Shown here piece after piece: positions 20,265 to 29,983 of a stretch of 64,000 nucleotides of DNA. Position 1 is the first letter of the stretch. The number at the start of each line of letters is the position of its first letter. The DNA is from Sulfitobacter alexandrii (GTDB lineage: Bacteria > Pseudomonadota > Alphaproteobacteria > Rhodobacterales > Rhodobacteraceae). The position numbers and the translations under genes were made by a program. Where the stretch lies: the NCBI RefSeq assembly GCF_001886735.1, contig NZ_CP018076.1:1364001-1428000 (forward strand). The letters run 5' to 3'. Below the pieces are notes generated by a model that saw only the letters and a list, made by a program, of their open reading frames with translations, was not told the origin of the DNA and ran no database searches.

Positions 20265-21707
20265 ATGATTTCCGCTGATCTGAACATCATCCTGCCCGAA
20301 ATCCTGCTGTCGTGCTTTGCCATCCTGGGCCTTCTGGTGGCGGTCTACACCACCAAGGACAGGGTGGGCGGCCTGCTGGTCTGGCTGACCGCGATCGTCT
20401 TTGTCGTGCTTGCGGCATGGATCGGCTTTACCGGAGAGGGCACACGCATCGCCTTTGGCGGCATGTTCATCGAGGACAGCTTTGCCCGGTTCGCCAAGGT
20501 GACGCTCCTGCTGAGCGCCGCGGCGGTGCTGGTCATGTCCGAAGGCTACATGAAGGCGCGCGGCCTGCTCCGGTTCGAGTACCCGATGCTCGTCGCGCTC
20601 TCCGTTGTCGGCATGATGATGATGGTCAGTGCCGGTGACCTCATGGCGCTGTACATGGGGCTGGAACTGCAATCGCTGGCGCTCTACGTCGTGGCCTCGC
20701 TGCGTCGGGATTCGGTGCGGTCGACGGAGGCGGGGCTCAAGTACTTCGTGCTCGGCGCGCTCAGCTCGGGCCTGCTGCTTTACGGCGCGTCGCTGGTGTA
20801 CGGCTATGCCGGTACCACGATGTTCTCCGGCATCATCCAGACGGTGCAATCCGGCGAGACCTCCGTCGGAATGCTCTTCGGCATCGTCTTCCTGATCGCC
20901 GGCATGGGCTTCAAGGTGTCCGCCGTGCCATTCCACATGTGGACGCCGGACGTCTACGAAGGGTCGCCGACGCCGGTTACCGCGTTCTTCGCCACCGCGC
21001 CCAAGGTTGCGGCCATGGGGCTTTTCGCCCGCGTGCTGCATGACGCCTTCGGCAACGCTGTCGGGGACTGGAGCCAGATCGTCGCGCTGCTGTCGGTCCT
21101 GTCCATGTTCCTGGGGGCCATCGCCGCCATCGGCCAGACCAACATCAAGCGCCTGATGGCCTTCTCCTCCATCGCCCACATGGGCTACGCGCTCATGGGC
21201 CTTGCCGCCGGTACGGCCCTCGGTGTTCAGGCCATGCTGGTCTACATGGCGATCTACGTCACCATGAACGTCGGCACCTTCGCCTTCATCCTCCTGATGA
21301 GCCGCGACGGCGCGCCGGTGACCGACATCGCCTCTCTCAACATGTACTCCAAGGTCAATCCGGGCCGGGCGCTGGCCATGCTGGTGCTGCTCTTCTCGCT
21401 CGCCGGTGTGCCGCCGATGCTGGGCTTCTTCGGCAAGCTTTACGTGCTGCGCGCGGCCTATGACGCGGGGCTGGTCTGGCTGGCGGTCGCGGGCGTGATC
21501 GCGTCGGTGATCGGTGCCTACTACTATCTCCGGATCGTGTTCTTCATGTATTTCGGATCCGAACAGACCGACCCGCTGGACCGTTCGGGCAGCGGGGTGC
21601 TGTCGGGCTTCCTGATGGCTTCGGCGCTGATCATGGTGCTCGGGATCATCAACATGTTCGGTGTCGAGGGGGCGGCGGCGGCGGCCGCAGGGGCGCTTGT
21701 CAACTGA
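20265..21707 (+). CDS. nuoN: NADH-quinone oxidoreductase subunit N
   Basis: Third antiporter-like subunit (480 residues), next to the peripheral-arm side of the membrane domain. Marks are the [18 protein letters not shown] segment with the conserved Glu, [43 protein letters not shown] and [25 protein letters not shown] lies about 9 nt before the ATG at 20265, 13 nt after nuoM. It is the last nuo gene; birA follows after 54 nt with no terminator seen. Confidence 0.97.
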   Translation: MISADLNIILPEILLSCFAILGLLVAVYTTKDRVGGLLVWLTAIVFVVLAAWIGFTGEGTRIAFGGMFIEDSFARFAKVTLLLSAAAVLVMSEGYMKARGLLRFEYPMLVALSVVGMMMMVSAGDLMALYMGLELQSLALYVVASLRRDSVRSTEAGLKYFVLGALSSGLLLYGASLVYGYAGTTMFSGIIQTVQSGETSVGMLFGIVFLIAGMGFKVSAVPFHMWTPDVYEGSPTPVTAFFATAPKVAAMGLFARVLHDAFGNAVGDWSQIVALLSVLSMFLGAIAAIGQTNIKRLMAFSSIAHMGYALMGLAAGTALGVQAMLVYMAIYVTMNVGTFAFILLMSRDGAPVTDIASLNMYSKVNPGRALAMLVLLFSLAGVPPMLGFFGKLYVLRAAYDAGLVWLAVAGVIASVIGAYYYLRIVFFMYFGSEQTDPLDRSGSGVLSGFLMASALIMVLGIINMFGVEGAAAAAAGALVN

Positions 21708-21761
21708 CCTGAAAGCACCGCTTCGGGGGGCAGGCGGGCGGCCGATCGCCGGGACGGTCTG

Positions 21762-22493
21762 ATGGCCTGGCCAGACGGATACAACCGGCACGTTCTCGAC
21801 TCCGTCGATTCGACCTTGGCCGAGGCGGCACGCCGCCTGTCGGCAGGCGCGTCGGCCGAGTGGATACTCGCCTTGGAACAGACGGCGGCGCGGGGCAGGC
21901 GGGGCCGGTCCTGGTCCACGCCGCGCGGCAATTTCGCGGCCACCCTGATCCTGCCGTGTTCCGAGCCGCCCGCACGGGCGGCGCTTCGGTCTTTCGTCTC
22001 GTCGCTCGCCCTCTACCGCGCTTTCGAGGAAGTGACGGGCCTGCCCGGGAGCTTTGCCCTGAAATGGCCGAACGACGTCCTGCTGAACGGGGGAAAAGTG
22101 GCGGGGATCCTGCTGGAAGCGAGCGGGTCGACCCTGTTGATCGGGATCGGTGTGAACCTCGCCAATGCGCCGGCCGCCGCCGAAGTCGAAGCCGGTGCGG
22201 TGACCCCGGTCAGCATCGCGGCGGAACTGGGAATCGACGTGGCACCGGAGGTGTTTCTGGACGTGCTCGCATCGGAATACGCGGTGCTGGAAGACCGCTT
22301 TTCGACATACGGGTTCGAGCCCATCCGCACCGCATGGATGGCCCATGCCGCGCGCCGGGGCGAGGTCATCCGCGCCCGTACCGCCCGCCACGAGACGCGT
22401 GGTGTCTTTGAGGATGTGGACGATCAGGGTAACCTGATACTCGGGACCGAAGCGGGCCGGGTGCCCATTGCGGCGGCTGACGTATTTTTCTGA
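21762..22493 (+). CDS. birA: Biotin--[acetyl-CoA-carboxylase] ligase
   Basis: 243 residues: the catalytic ligase domain without the N-terminal DNA-binding domain of E. coli BirA, so an enzyme rather than a repressor. The biotinyl-AMP loop is ARGRRGRSW, the catalytic Lys motif KWPNDVLL with NGGKVAGILLE following, and a short SH3-like C-terminal part (ARTARHETRGVFEDVDDQG). It follows nuoN co-directionally and precedes coaX by 16 nt, an order familiar from Rhodobacteraceae. No clear Shine-Dalgarno; translation may depend on GGGACGG. Confidence 0.92.
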   Translation: MAWPDGYNRHVLDSVDSTLAEAARRLSAGASAEWILALEQTAARGRRGRSWSTPRGNFAATLILPCSEPPARAALRSFVSSLALYRAFEEVTGLPGSFALKWPNDVLLNGGKVAGILLEASGSTLLIGIGVNLANAPAAAEVEAGAVTPVSIAAELGIDVAPEVFLDVLASEYAVLEDRFSTYGFEPIRTAWMAHAARRGEVIRARTARHETRGVFEDVDDQGNLILGTEAGRVPIAAADVFF

Positions 22494-22509
22494 ACGAAGG
22501 GGGCCGGGC

Positions 22510-23286
22510 ATGCTCTTGGCGATAGACTGCGGAAACACCAACACGGTCTTTTCCGTCTATGACGACGACACCGCGCTGTGCACCTTCCGCACATCCACGC
22601 ATCACGCACGCACGGCCGACGCCTATTTCACGTGGTTCTCGACCCTTCTGAAGCATCACCGGATCGAGCCCGACATCACGGAGGCGGTGATTTCCTCGAC
22701 TGTGCCGCGCGTCGTCTTCAACCTGCGTGTCTTTTGCGACCAGTACTTCGGGTGCCGCCCGCTCGTGGTCGGCAAGCCCGATTGCCTGCTGCCCGGCCAG
22801 CCGCGCGTGGATCAGGGCACGATCGTGGGGCCGGACCGACTGGTCAATACCGCGGGGGCCTTCGACCGGCACGGTGGCAACCTGATCGTGGTGGACTTCG
22901 GCACCGCCACGACATTCGACGTGGCGGGCCACGATGGTGCCTATGTGGGCGGGGTGATCGCGCCGGGGGTGAATCTCAGCCTCGAAGCCCTACATATGGC
23001 AGCAGCGGCGCTGCCGCATGTGGACATTACCAAACCACAGCGTGTAGTAGGCACCAACACGGTCGCCTGCATGCAGTCCGGTGTGTTCTGGGGCTATGTT
23101 GGCCTGGTCAAGGAAATATGTGCCCGGATCAAGGCCGAGCGGGACCAGAACATGAAAATCATCGCGACCGGCGGGCTGGCCCCGCTGTTTGCCCAGACCG
23201 AAGACCTTTTCGACGTCATTGAAGATGACCTCACGATGCACGGCCTGACCGTGATTCATAAGTATAATAAGGACAAAGCTGAATAA
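22510..23286 (+). CDS. coaX: Type III pantothenate kinase
   Basis: 258 residues. Catalyses the first step of coenzyme A synthesis (pantothenate to 4'-phosphopantothenate). ASKHA-fold signatures are visible: the N-terminal phosphate loop LLAIDCGNTNTVFS, the pantothenate motif GPDRLVNT, and DFGTATTFDV, followed by GGVIAPGVNLS. ATG 22510 follows GAAGGGGGC; an upstream in-frame start would overlap birA. It ends 1 nt before rnj. Confidence 0.93.
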   Translation: MLLAIDCGNTNTVFSVYDDDTALCTFRTSTHHARTADAYFTWFSTLLKHHRIEPDITEAVISSTVPRVVFNLRVFCDQYFGCRPLVVGKPDCLLPGQPRVDQGTIVGPDRLVNTAGAFDRHGGNLIVVDFGTATTFDVAGHDGAYVGGVIAPGVNLSLEALHMAAAALPHVDITKPQRVVGTNTVACMQSGVFWGYVGLVKEICARIKAERDQNMKIIATGGLAPLFAQTEDLFDVIEDDLTMHGLTVIHKYNKDKAE

Positions 23287-23287
23287 T

Positions 23288-24955
23288 ATGAGCAGCGACA
23301 GATTGATCTACCTTCCCCTCGGCGGGGCGGGTGAAATCGGCATGAACGCCTACGTGTATGGCTACGGGAAACCCGGCAAGGAGCGGCTGATCGTCGTCGA
23401 CATGGGCGTGGCCTTTCCGGACATGGACAGCAGCCCCGGGGTGGACCTGATCCTTCCCGACATCCAGTGGCTGAAGGAACGGCGCGACCGGATCGAGGCG
23501 ATTTTCGTCACCCATGCGCACGAGGACCACGTGGGCGCCGTCGCCCACACCTACGAGGCGCTGCAGGCGCCGGTCTATGCCCGAAATTTCACGGCCAATA
23601 TCGCGCGGCGCAAGATGGCCGAGCATGGTCACCCCGACGACGCGGTGCAGACCGTGGGCGCATGGCCGCACCAGCAGGGGGCGGGGCCGTTCAAGGTCGG
23701 CTTCCTGCCGATTTCGCATTCGATACCTGAATCCTCCGCCCTGGTGATCGACACCCCCGAAGGCCGGCTCATCCACTCCGGCGACTTCAAGATCGATCTG
23801 ACACCGGGCGTCGGAGAACCCTTCGACCCCGCGCTCTGGGCCGATGTGTGCAAGGACGGGGTCAAGGCGCTGGTCTGCGACAGCACGAACGTGTTCTCGC
23901 CGCTGCCGGGGCGATCCGAAGGGACCCTGGGCCCCGATATCGAGAAGCTGATCGAAAGCGCCTCGGGCATGGTTGTGGCGACCACCTTTGCGTCCAATGT
24001 CGCGCGGGTAAAGACCCTCGCCACGGCGGGGGAAAAGGCGGGGCGGTCGATCGTGTTGCTGGGCCGTGCGATGAAACGCATGGTAGAGGCCGCGCTCGAG
24101 ACCGGCGTGATGGACGATTTCCCCCCGGTCGTCAGCCCCGAAGATGCCCGCGGTATCCCCCGCGAGAACCTGCTTCTTCTGGTCACCGGAAGCCAAGGCG
24201 AACGCCGCGCCGCATCGGCGCAGCTGGCACGGGGCAAGTACCAGGGGATCGAGATGAAGGAAGGGGACATGTTCCTGTTCTCGGCCAAGACCATCCCGGG
24301 CAACGAGCGCGGTGTCATCCGCATCGTCAACCAGTTCTCCGAACTTGGGGTCGATGTCGTCGACGACAGTTCCGGCCTTTACCACGTGTCGGGCCACGCC
24401 AACCGTCCCGACCTCGAAACCCTGCATGACGTGGTCAAGCCGCAGGTGCTGATCCCGATGCACGGCGAACACCGCCACCTGCGCGAACACGTCAAGATCG
24501 CCGAGGGCAAGGGGATCACCGGTGTTCTCGCGGTCAACGGGATGATGATCGATCTGTCGGGCAACAAGCCGACCGTGGCCGAGTATGTCGAGACGGGCCG
24601 CACCTATCTCGACGGGTCGGTTCAGATCGGGGCGCTCGACGGGGTGGTTCGCGACCGCATCCGCATGGCCCTGAACGGCCACGTCACGATCACCGTGATC
24701 CTCGACGAAGACGACGAGCCGCTGGGCGATCCATGGGTCGACATGATGGGGTTGCCGGAAACCGGGCGGTCGAATGCGCCCCTTGCCGAGATCATCGAGG
24801 CTGACCTCGCGCAGTTCCTGGGCCGGTCCAAGGCTGCGACCCTGCGGGACGACGACAAGCTGAACGAAGGCCTGAAACGCACTGCCCGGCAGTCGGCGCA
24901 GGACGAGATCGGCAAGAAGCCCGAAGTGACAGTGGTGGTCAGCCGGCTGAGCTGA
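23288..24955 (+). CDS. rnj: Ribonuclease J
   Basis: 555 residues. Metallo-beta-lactamase/beta-CASP nuclease for 5'-3' exonucleolytic and endonucleolytic RNA decay and maturation. The zinc motif is THAHEDHVGAV (about residues 77-87), followed by SHSIPES, HSGDFKID, and beta-CASP motifs (CDSTNVF, GSQGE, SGHANRPDL, PMHGEHRHL). The N-terminal strand with LGGAGEIGMNAYVYG is typical of RNase J. The start lies 1 nt after the coaX stop. It converges directly on the next minus-strand gene with a 7-nt gap and no visible terminator hairpin. Confidence 0.93.
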   Translation: MSSDRLIYLPLGGAGEIGMNAYVYGYGKPGKERLIVVDMGVAFPDMDSSPGVDLILPDIQWLKERRDRIEAIFVTHAHEDHVGAVAHTYEALQAPVYARNFTANIARRKMAEHGHPDDAVQTVGAWPHQQGAGPFKVGFLPISHSIPESSALVIDTPEGRLIHSGDFKIDLTPGVGEPFDPALWADVCKDGVKALVCDSTNVFSPLPGRSEGTLGPDIEKLIESASGMVVATTFASNVARVKTLATAGEKAGRSIVLLGRAMKRMVEAALETGVMDDFPPVVSPEDARGIPRENLLLLVTGSQGERRAASAQLARGKYQGIEMKEGDMFLFSAKTIPGNERGVIRIVNQFSELGVDVVDDSSGLYHVSGHANRPDLETLHDVVKPQVLIPMHGEHRHLREHVKIAEGKGITGVLAVNGMMIDLSGNKPTVAEYVETGRTYLDGSVQIGALDGVVRDRIRMALNGHVTITVILDEDDEPLGDPWVDMMGLPETGRSNAPLAEIIEADLAQFLGRSKAATLRDDDKLNEGLKRTARQSAQDEIGKKPEVTVVVSRLS

Positions 24956-24962
24956 CGCCCGA

Positions 24963-25634
24963 TCACTCCTCCGGCGCGGCTTCGGCCGGGTCGGAGGCGA
25001 CAGGTTCGTCGCCACTGCACATGTAGACGGCGCCGCCCACTGCCAGAACGGACACGCCCACGGCAGCAAGGGCCGCAGGCGTGGAAAGTGCCGTGACGAC
25101 GGCCGAACTGGTGTTGCCCACATTCGCAATCAGCGTGCTGGCGCTGCCTGACAGGATCATGGCGCCCGATTTGTGCGCGACCGCGACCGCCGCCGAAGGG
25201 TCGGTGACGGCCGCGACCGCGGAACTGGCGATGGATTTGCTGACGGCAACCGTTTCGGCCTTGGTCGTGTTGACACGTTCGCAGACGGTCGTCCGGCACA
25301 GGCCGCGGAAATTGCGTTCTCCCGGCACGAGGAAATACCCGGTCTCGGCGTCACGGGTCAGGCAGTAGCCGTCGATCTGGTTGTCCGGAACGGTGGTGGC
25401 AAGGTAATCGTACAGCACACCGCTCAGGCAGGCGGGCGGGCTGCCCCACGCCCTGTTCCACTTGGCCGAGGGCCAGTTCAACAGTTTTTCCCGGGTTTTG
25501 ACCTCGTCGGCGAAGGTGGCGAAGTTTTCCGCCTCTATGACCACCTCGCTGCCGTTGACGAAGGCGCGGCATCGTTCCGCCGTGGCGGTGGATGCGACAA
25601 GCATGAAAAGAAGGATCAGGAAACTGCGGAACAT
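24963..25634 (-). CDS. Secreted or surface protein with C-terminal hydrophobic region, unknown
   Basis: 223 residues from the ATG at 25634. A signal peptide (MFRSFLILLFMLVASTATA) is followed by a domain of about 110 residues with five or six Cys (ERCRAF, PACLSG, GYCLTR, GLCRTTVC), suggesting disulfides and periplasmic or extracellular location. Residues 120-200 are an Ala/Val/Ser-rich, low-complexity hydrophobic stretch ending in YMC and an acidic tail. I recognise no family. An in-frame upstream start at 25688 would bury the signal peptide. It stands alone between rnj (convergent) and the helicase. Confidence 0.65.
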   Translation of the reverse strand: MFRSFLILLFMLVASTATAERCRAFVNGSEVVIEAENFATFADEVKTREKLLNWPSAKWNRAWGSPPACLSGVLYDYLATTVPDNQIDGYCLTRDAETGYFLVPGERNFRGLCRTTVCERVNTTKAETVAVSKSIASSAVAAVTDPSAAVAVAHKSGAMILSGSASTLIANVGNTSSAVVTALSTPAALAAVGVSVLAVGGAVYMCSGDEPVASDPAEAAPEE

Positions 25635-25735
25635 GGGGGCCTCATCGACTGCCGGCCCATCATAATGCTCCGTCGCGCGCGCGGCCATGCGGTGACGCGA
25701 CCGCGCGCTGCTTTCTGCCGATCAGCAGTCCGCCG

Positions 25736-27241
25736 TCATTCGCGGTCTTCGAAACTCAGTCCGATGAAATCGGGCGTGTGATCGCCCAGGCCCACGACAC
25801 GCTTGTCGTTGCCGCGGCTGTTCTGGCTCCGGCTGCGCGACTTGCTGCCCTTGTCCTGATCGTCCTTGGGGCCGGAGGTATCGCTTTTCGTGTCTGCGAC
25901 GCTTTCCTTCGGCTTGTCGTCGGCCTTCGCGGCGACGTCGGTTTTTGCCTCGGTCTCCGGCTTTGCGGTGTCCGGCTTTGCGGTGTCCTGCTTTGGCTTG
26001 CGGCTGCGCGAGCGGGATTTCTTCGGCTTGTCGGTCTTGTCGGCGCCGGATTTTTCGCCGCCGTCCTTGTCGCTTTCGGATGCCGAGGCGGTGCCGAGCG
26101 GGTTGTCCATGCGGGGAATCTCCCGTTCGACAAGCCGCTCCACATCGGCGAGGTTCTTCTCGTCGCGCGGGTTGCAGATCATGATCGCCTTGCCGTCGCG
26201 CCCGGCGCGGCCGGTGCGACCGATGCGGTGCACGTAGTCCTCGGCGTGGCTGGGCACGTCGAAGTTGAAGACATGGCTGACCGACGGCACGTCCAGCCCG
26301 CGCGCCGCAACGTCAGAGGCGACGAGGAAGCGCAGATCGCCGGCGCGGAAGCCGTCCAATGTCCGCGTGCGCTGGCTCTGGTCCAGATCGCCGTGGATCG
26401 GCGCGGCGTCGTAGCCGTATTTCTTCAGCGACTTCGCGACGACGTCGACATCCATCTTCCGGTTGCAGAAGATGATGGCGTTGGTGCATTTTTCGCCTTC
26501 GGCGTCGATGAGGGCCCGCAGCAGGTTACGCTTTTCGGTGCCCTCGCGATCCTTGCGGGAGGCCTTGAACATGACCACGCCCTGCGTGATGTTCTCGCCG
26601 GTGGTGGCCTGCCGGGCCACTTCGATGCGGGCCGGGTTGCTGAGGAAGGTGTTCGTGATCCGCTCGATCTCGGGCGCCATGGTGGCCGAGAAAAACAGCG
26701 TCTGACGGGTAAAGGGAACAAGGCCGAAGATGCGTTCGATATCGGGAATGAACCCCATGTCGAGCATCCGGTCGGCTTCGTCCACCACCATGACCTTGAC
26801 GTCGTTCAGGATCAGCTTGCCGCGTTCGAAATGGTCCAGAAGGCGACCGGGCGTGGCGATCAGCACATCGACACCCTTGTCGATCGCGGCATCCTGTTCC
26901 TTGAAGGAGACGCCGCCGATCAGCAGGGCCTTGGTCAGCTTCGCGTGCTGGGCGTAGGTGTCGAAGTTCTCCGCCACCTGGGCGGCCAGTTCCCGCGTCG
27001 GGCACAGCACGAGGCTGCGCGGCATCCGTGCGCGTGCGCGGCCGCGGGCCAGCATGGTGATCATCGGCAGCGTGAAACTGGCGGTCTTGCCGGTACCCGT
27101 CTGGGCGATACCCAGAACGTCGCGTCCTTCGAGCGCAGGGGGGATCGCGCCGGCCTGGATCGGTGTGGGGGTTTCGTAGCCCGCTTCGGCAATCGCCTTG
27201 AGGACCTTGGGATTCAGGTTCAGGTCAGAAAATTTTGTCAT
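25736..27241 (-). CDS. DEAD-box RNA helicase (RhlE-like)
   Basis: 501 residues. ATP-dependent RNA helicase with all family motifs: Q-motif (YETPTPIQAGAIP), Walker A AQTGTGKT, PTRELAAQ, DEAD within VDEADRMLDMG, SAT in FFSATMAPE, and HRIGRTGRAGR. After the helicase core (about 1-385), the C-terminus is a long Lys/Ser/Asp/Arg-rich tail with SRSRSRKPK-type repeats, typical of RNA-annealing tails. The ATG at 27241 directly precedes the Q-motif region. The 5' leader of about 90 nt includes a small stem just before the start. Confidence 0.9.
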   Translation of the reverse strand: MTKFSDLNLNPKVLKAIAEAGYETPTPIQAGAIPPALEGRDVLGIAQTGTGKTASFTLPMITMLARGRARARMPRSLVLCPTRELAAQVAENFDTYAQHAKLTKALLIGGVSFKEQDAAIDKGVDVLIATPGRLLDHFERGKLILNDVKVMVVDEADRMLDMGFIPDIERIFGLVPFTRQTLFFSATMAPEIERITNTFLSNPARIEVARQATTGENITQGVVMFKASRKDREGTEKRNLLRALIDAEGEKCTNAIIFCNRKMDVDVVAKSLKKYGYDAAPIHGDLDQSQRTRTLDGFRAGDLRFLVASDVAARGLDVPSVSHVFNFDVPSHAEDYVHRIGRTGRAGRDGKAIMICNPRDEKNLADVERLVEREIPRMDNPLGTASASESDKDGGEKSGADKTDKPKKSRSRSRKPKQDTAKPDTAKPETEAKTDVAAKADDKPKESVADTKSDTSGPKDDQDKGSKSRSRSQNSRGNDKRVVGLGDHTPDFIGLSFEDRE

Positions 27242-27334
27242 GTATGTCCGTGTTTCGCGGACACTTGTTGGCCCGCAGCAGCAGTCATGCAGGCCCCCGT
27301 GGCCCAAGGCGGCACTGCCGCTGCATGTTGTGCT

Positions 27335-27363
27335 CCCATAGCAACATAATGGGGCGCGGTCAA
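27335..27363 (-). promoter_or_regulatory. Candidate promoter for the DEAD-box helicase gene
   Basis: On the minus strand TTGACC (27363-27358) and TATGGG (27340-27335) are separated by 17 nt. Start of transcription would be near 27328, giving a leader of roughly 87 nt. The -35 is strong and the -10 weak. Just before the start codon (27246-27262) the leader has a short imperfect stem built on GTCCG/CGGAC. Confidence 0.35.
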
Positions 27364-27375
27364 ACAGATGCGGCC

Positions 27376-28314
27376 CTAGTCAGACCAACCGGGGAAATGC
27401 GTTGCCAAATGGGTGCTTAACTTTAGATCGGTCCGGTGCAGCAGATCGTGCGCGGCCAGCCGCGCGCGGTGGTCCGGCGTATCGGCGCAGACCTCGTCGT
27501 AGAAGGCCCGCAGCCCCGCTTCGCCGTCCTCCGCTTCGAGGATCGCGAAGAATTCGTTCAGTGTCAGGCCGCCGCGCGCCCGTGGCTTGGCGGGGCCAAG
27601 ATCGGCGCGGTAGGATCCCTTTTCCAGCCTGAACCTGTATGCGGCCTGCCAATCCTCCCAAGATCTGGCGTGGGCATGGGCCAGGCGCAGGCCGTCAAGT
27701 TCCTGCGTGTCGTCGATCATGTCCGGTCCGCGAAAGGCATTGTGGATCCGGATCGTGATGCCCTCCATTCCGGTCCTGACAAAGACTTTCCCGGCGAGGT
27801 GGCTCAGGAAGCCGCCCTTCACGTATTCTCCGAAGGTCGGGTAGACCGCGTTCACGATGCGCTCCCGGTCAGGCCCGTTGGGGATGAACCGTTTGAAGGC
27901 CGTGCCATCGCCTCCCAGCATCTCCATCGGACGCGCGCGGGCGGTTTGGACGTGGGAAGGCAGCAGGGCGAGGTGATCGGCCACCGGCCGGTCGCTGACG
28001 AGGAATTCGTCGACATCGATATGCGCCAGCCAATCCACGTCCTGCGCCCGCGCATAGGCCTGCGTGGCGTTCAGGGTCTGTCGCGACTGATGCTTGACGG
28101 GGCGCTTGCCGATGAGCGGCTTCCAGTGCGCAGCGTCGCACAGGGTCACGCGGCACTTGGGGTGGTCCTGCAGCGCCCGCTGCGCCGCGGGGCAGGGTTC
28201 GTCGAGGTAGATGAACAGGCGATGCGCACCGGCCTCGATGTGGTAGGCGGCAAAGCGCAGGATTTCCTCGGCTTCGGCCTTGATCGTCGCGACAAGACCC
28301 CAGCGCGGGCTCAC
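27376..28314 (-). CDS. Glycosyltransferase family 2-like protein (PF13704 type)
   Basis: 312 residues from a GTG that overlaps the prfC stop (GTGA). The N-terminus (GLVATIKAEAEEILRFAAYHIEAGAHRLFIYLDE) and the DxD-like motif HIDVDEFLVS (about residue 125) match the Glyco_tranf_2_4 family, in which the acidic cluster binds metal and nucleotide-sugar. It is related to the glycosyltransferases at 40516-46310, but lies apart, behind prfC. The N-terminus is slightly divergent (KAEAEE where the others have KNE). Acceptor and donor are unknown. Confidence 0.75.
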   Translation of the reverse strand: MSPRWGLVATIKAEAEEILRFAAYHIEAGAHRLFIYLDEPCPAAQRALQDHPKCRVTLCDAAHWKPLIGKRPVKHQSRQTLNATQAYARAQDVDWLAHIDVDEFLVSDRPVADHLALLPSHVQTARARPMEMLGGDGTAFKRFIPNGPDRERIVNAVYPTFGEYVKGGFLSHLAGKVFVRTGMEGITIRIHNAFRGPDMIDDTQELDGLRLAHAHARSWEDWQAAYRFRLEKGSYRADLGPAKPRARGGLTLNEFFAILEAEDGEAGLRAFYDEVCADTPDHRARLAAHDLLHRTDLKLSTHLATHFPGWSD

Positions 28315-29930
28315 ACCATCATTTCCTTGGTCGCGGTCAGGCGCACGTCCGGATAATCGCGCTCGACGCGGTCGATGTCCCACTGCAGGCGCGTGAGGTA
28401 GACGATGTCGCCGTCGTGGTCATGGGCGATGTGCTGCTTGTTGGCCTCGGTGAACTTGTCCACGGCCTGCTTGGGGCCGTTGACCCAGCGGGCCGATGTG
28501 AATTGCGAGGCTTCGAAACGGACCGGCAGCCCGTACTCCAGTTCGATCCGGCTCGCCAGAACCTCGAACTGCAGTTGCCCGACGACCCCGACGACGAAGC
28601 CCGACCCGATCGCGGGCTTGAAGACCTTGGCCGCGCCTTCCTCGGCGAATTGCATCAGCGCCTTCTCCAGATGCTTGGCCTTCATCGGGTCGCCCGCGCG
28701 CACCCCCTGCAGCAGTTCGGGCGCGAAGGAGGGAATGCCCGTGACTTTGATCTGCTCGCCTTCGGTCAGCGTGTCGCCGATGCGCAACTGGCCGTGGTTC
28801 GGAATGCCGATGATGTCACCGGCCCATGCCTCTTCGGCCAGTTCCCGGTCGGAGGCGAGGAACATGACCGGGTTGGTGATCGACATGGGCTTCTTGCTGC
28901 GCACGTGCGTGAGCTTCATGCCGCGGGTGAAATGCCCCGACGCGAGCCGGACAAAGGCGACCCGGTCGCGGTGCTTGGGGTCCATGTTCGCTTGAACCTT
29001 GAAAACGAAGCCGGAGACGTTCTTTTCCTCGGGGAGGATCTGGCGCGGTTCGGCGGACTGGATCTGCGGCTCCGGTCCGTAGGTGGCGATGCCGTCCATC
29101 AGTTCCTTGACGCCGAAGGAATTGATGGCGCTGCCGAACCAGATCGGCGTGAGCGACCCCTCGGCCATGAGTGCCGGGTCGAGGGACGGCATCAGTTCGC
29201 GGACCATCTCGAGGTCTTCGCGCAGTTTTTCCAGCAGGTCAGCCGGCACATGCTCGGCCAGCTTAGGGTCGTCCAGACCTTCGATGCTGATGCTTTCAGC
29301 CACGCGGTTGCGGTCGGCGCGGTCCATCAGCTCCAGCCGGTCGCGCAGGATGTCGTAGCACCCGATAAAGTCCCGGCCCTGGCCGATGGGCCAGCTGGCC
29401 GGTGTCACGTCGATGGCGAGATTTTCCTGGATCTCGTCGATGATTTCGAACACGTCGCGCGATTCACGGTCCATCTTGTTGCAGAAGGTCAGGATCGGGA
29501 GGTCGCGCATCCGGCAGACTTCGAACAGCTTCTGTGTCTGGCTCTCGACGCCCTTGGCGCCGTCGATGACCATAACCGCCGCATCCACCGCCGTCAGCGT
29601 GCGATAGGTGTCCTCGGAAAAGTCCGAGTGGCCCGGCGTATCCACCAGATTGAAGCGATAGGTGCGGTCCTTTCCGCGGAAGTCGAAGGACATGGCCGAG
29701 GCGGAAACGGAAATCCCGCGGTCCTTTTCCATCGCCATGAAGTCCGACCGCGTGCGCCGTGCCTCGCCCTTGGCCCGGACCTGCCCGGCCATCTGGATGG
29801 CGCCGCCGAACAGCAGGAACTTTTCCGTCAGCGTGGTCTTGCCCGCATCCGGGTGCGAGATGATCGCAAAGGTGCGGCGCCGCGCGATTTCGGGCGGCAG
29901 TTCGGGGCGGTTCTTGGGGCTGTCCAACAT
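28311..29930 (-). CDS. prfC: Peptide chain release factor 3
   Basis: 539 residues. GTPase that recycles RF1/RF2 from the ribosome. G1 is SHPDAGKTTLTEK, the switch II motif DTPGHSDFSEDTYRT, and G4 CNKMDRE. Downstream domains contain the RF3-specific FVFKVQANMDPKHRDRVAF and the terminal VERDYPDVRLTATKEMMV (partial). ATG 29930 was chosen by alignment of the start MLDSPKNRPELPPEI with the family; an upstream TTG at 29966 is possible. No strong Shine-Dalgarno is seen. Confidence 0.95.
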   Translation of the reverse strand: MLDSPKNRPELPPEIARRRTFAIISHPDAGKTTLTEKFLLFGGAIQMAGQVRAKGEARRTRSDFMAMEKDRGISVSASAMSFDFRGKDRTYRFNLVDTPGHSDFSEDTYRTLTAVDAAVMVIDGAKGVESQTQKLFEVCRMRDLPILTFCNKMDRESRDVFEIIDEIQENLAIDVTPASWPIGQGRDFIGCYDILRDRLELMDRADRNRVAESISIEGLDDPKLAEHVPADLLEKLREDLEMVRELMPSLDPALMAEGSLTPIWFGSAINSFGVKELMDGIATYGPEPQIQSAEPRQILPEEKNVSGFVFKVQANMDPKHRDRVAFVRLASGHFTRGMKLTHVRSKKPMSITNPVMFLASDRELAEEAWAGDIIGIPNHGQLRIGDTLTEGEQIKVTGIPSFAPELLQGVRAGDPMKAKHLEKALMQFAEEGAAKVFKPAIGSGFVVGVVGQLQFEVLASRIELEYGLPVRFEASQFTSARWVNGPKQAVDKFTEANKQHIAHDHDGDIVYLTRLQWDIDRVERDYPDVRLTATKEMMV

Positions 29931-29983
29931 GGATCGGCGTATATATTCGCCATGGTGCCGGGGCAAGCGCGACCTGAGGGTGG

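Noticed and set aside
20064..22544. 826-codon minus-strand frame opposite nuoM, nuoN and birA
   Set aside because: Spans several real genes on the other strand and shows no domain.
25635..25735. Possible small RNA or tRNA between the secreted protein and helicase
   Set aside because: No cloverleaf, no terminator with T-run, and no clear promoter were found.
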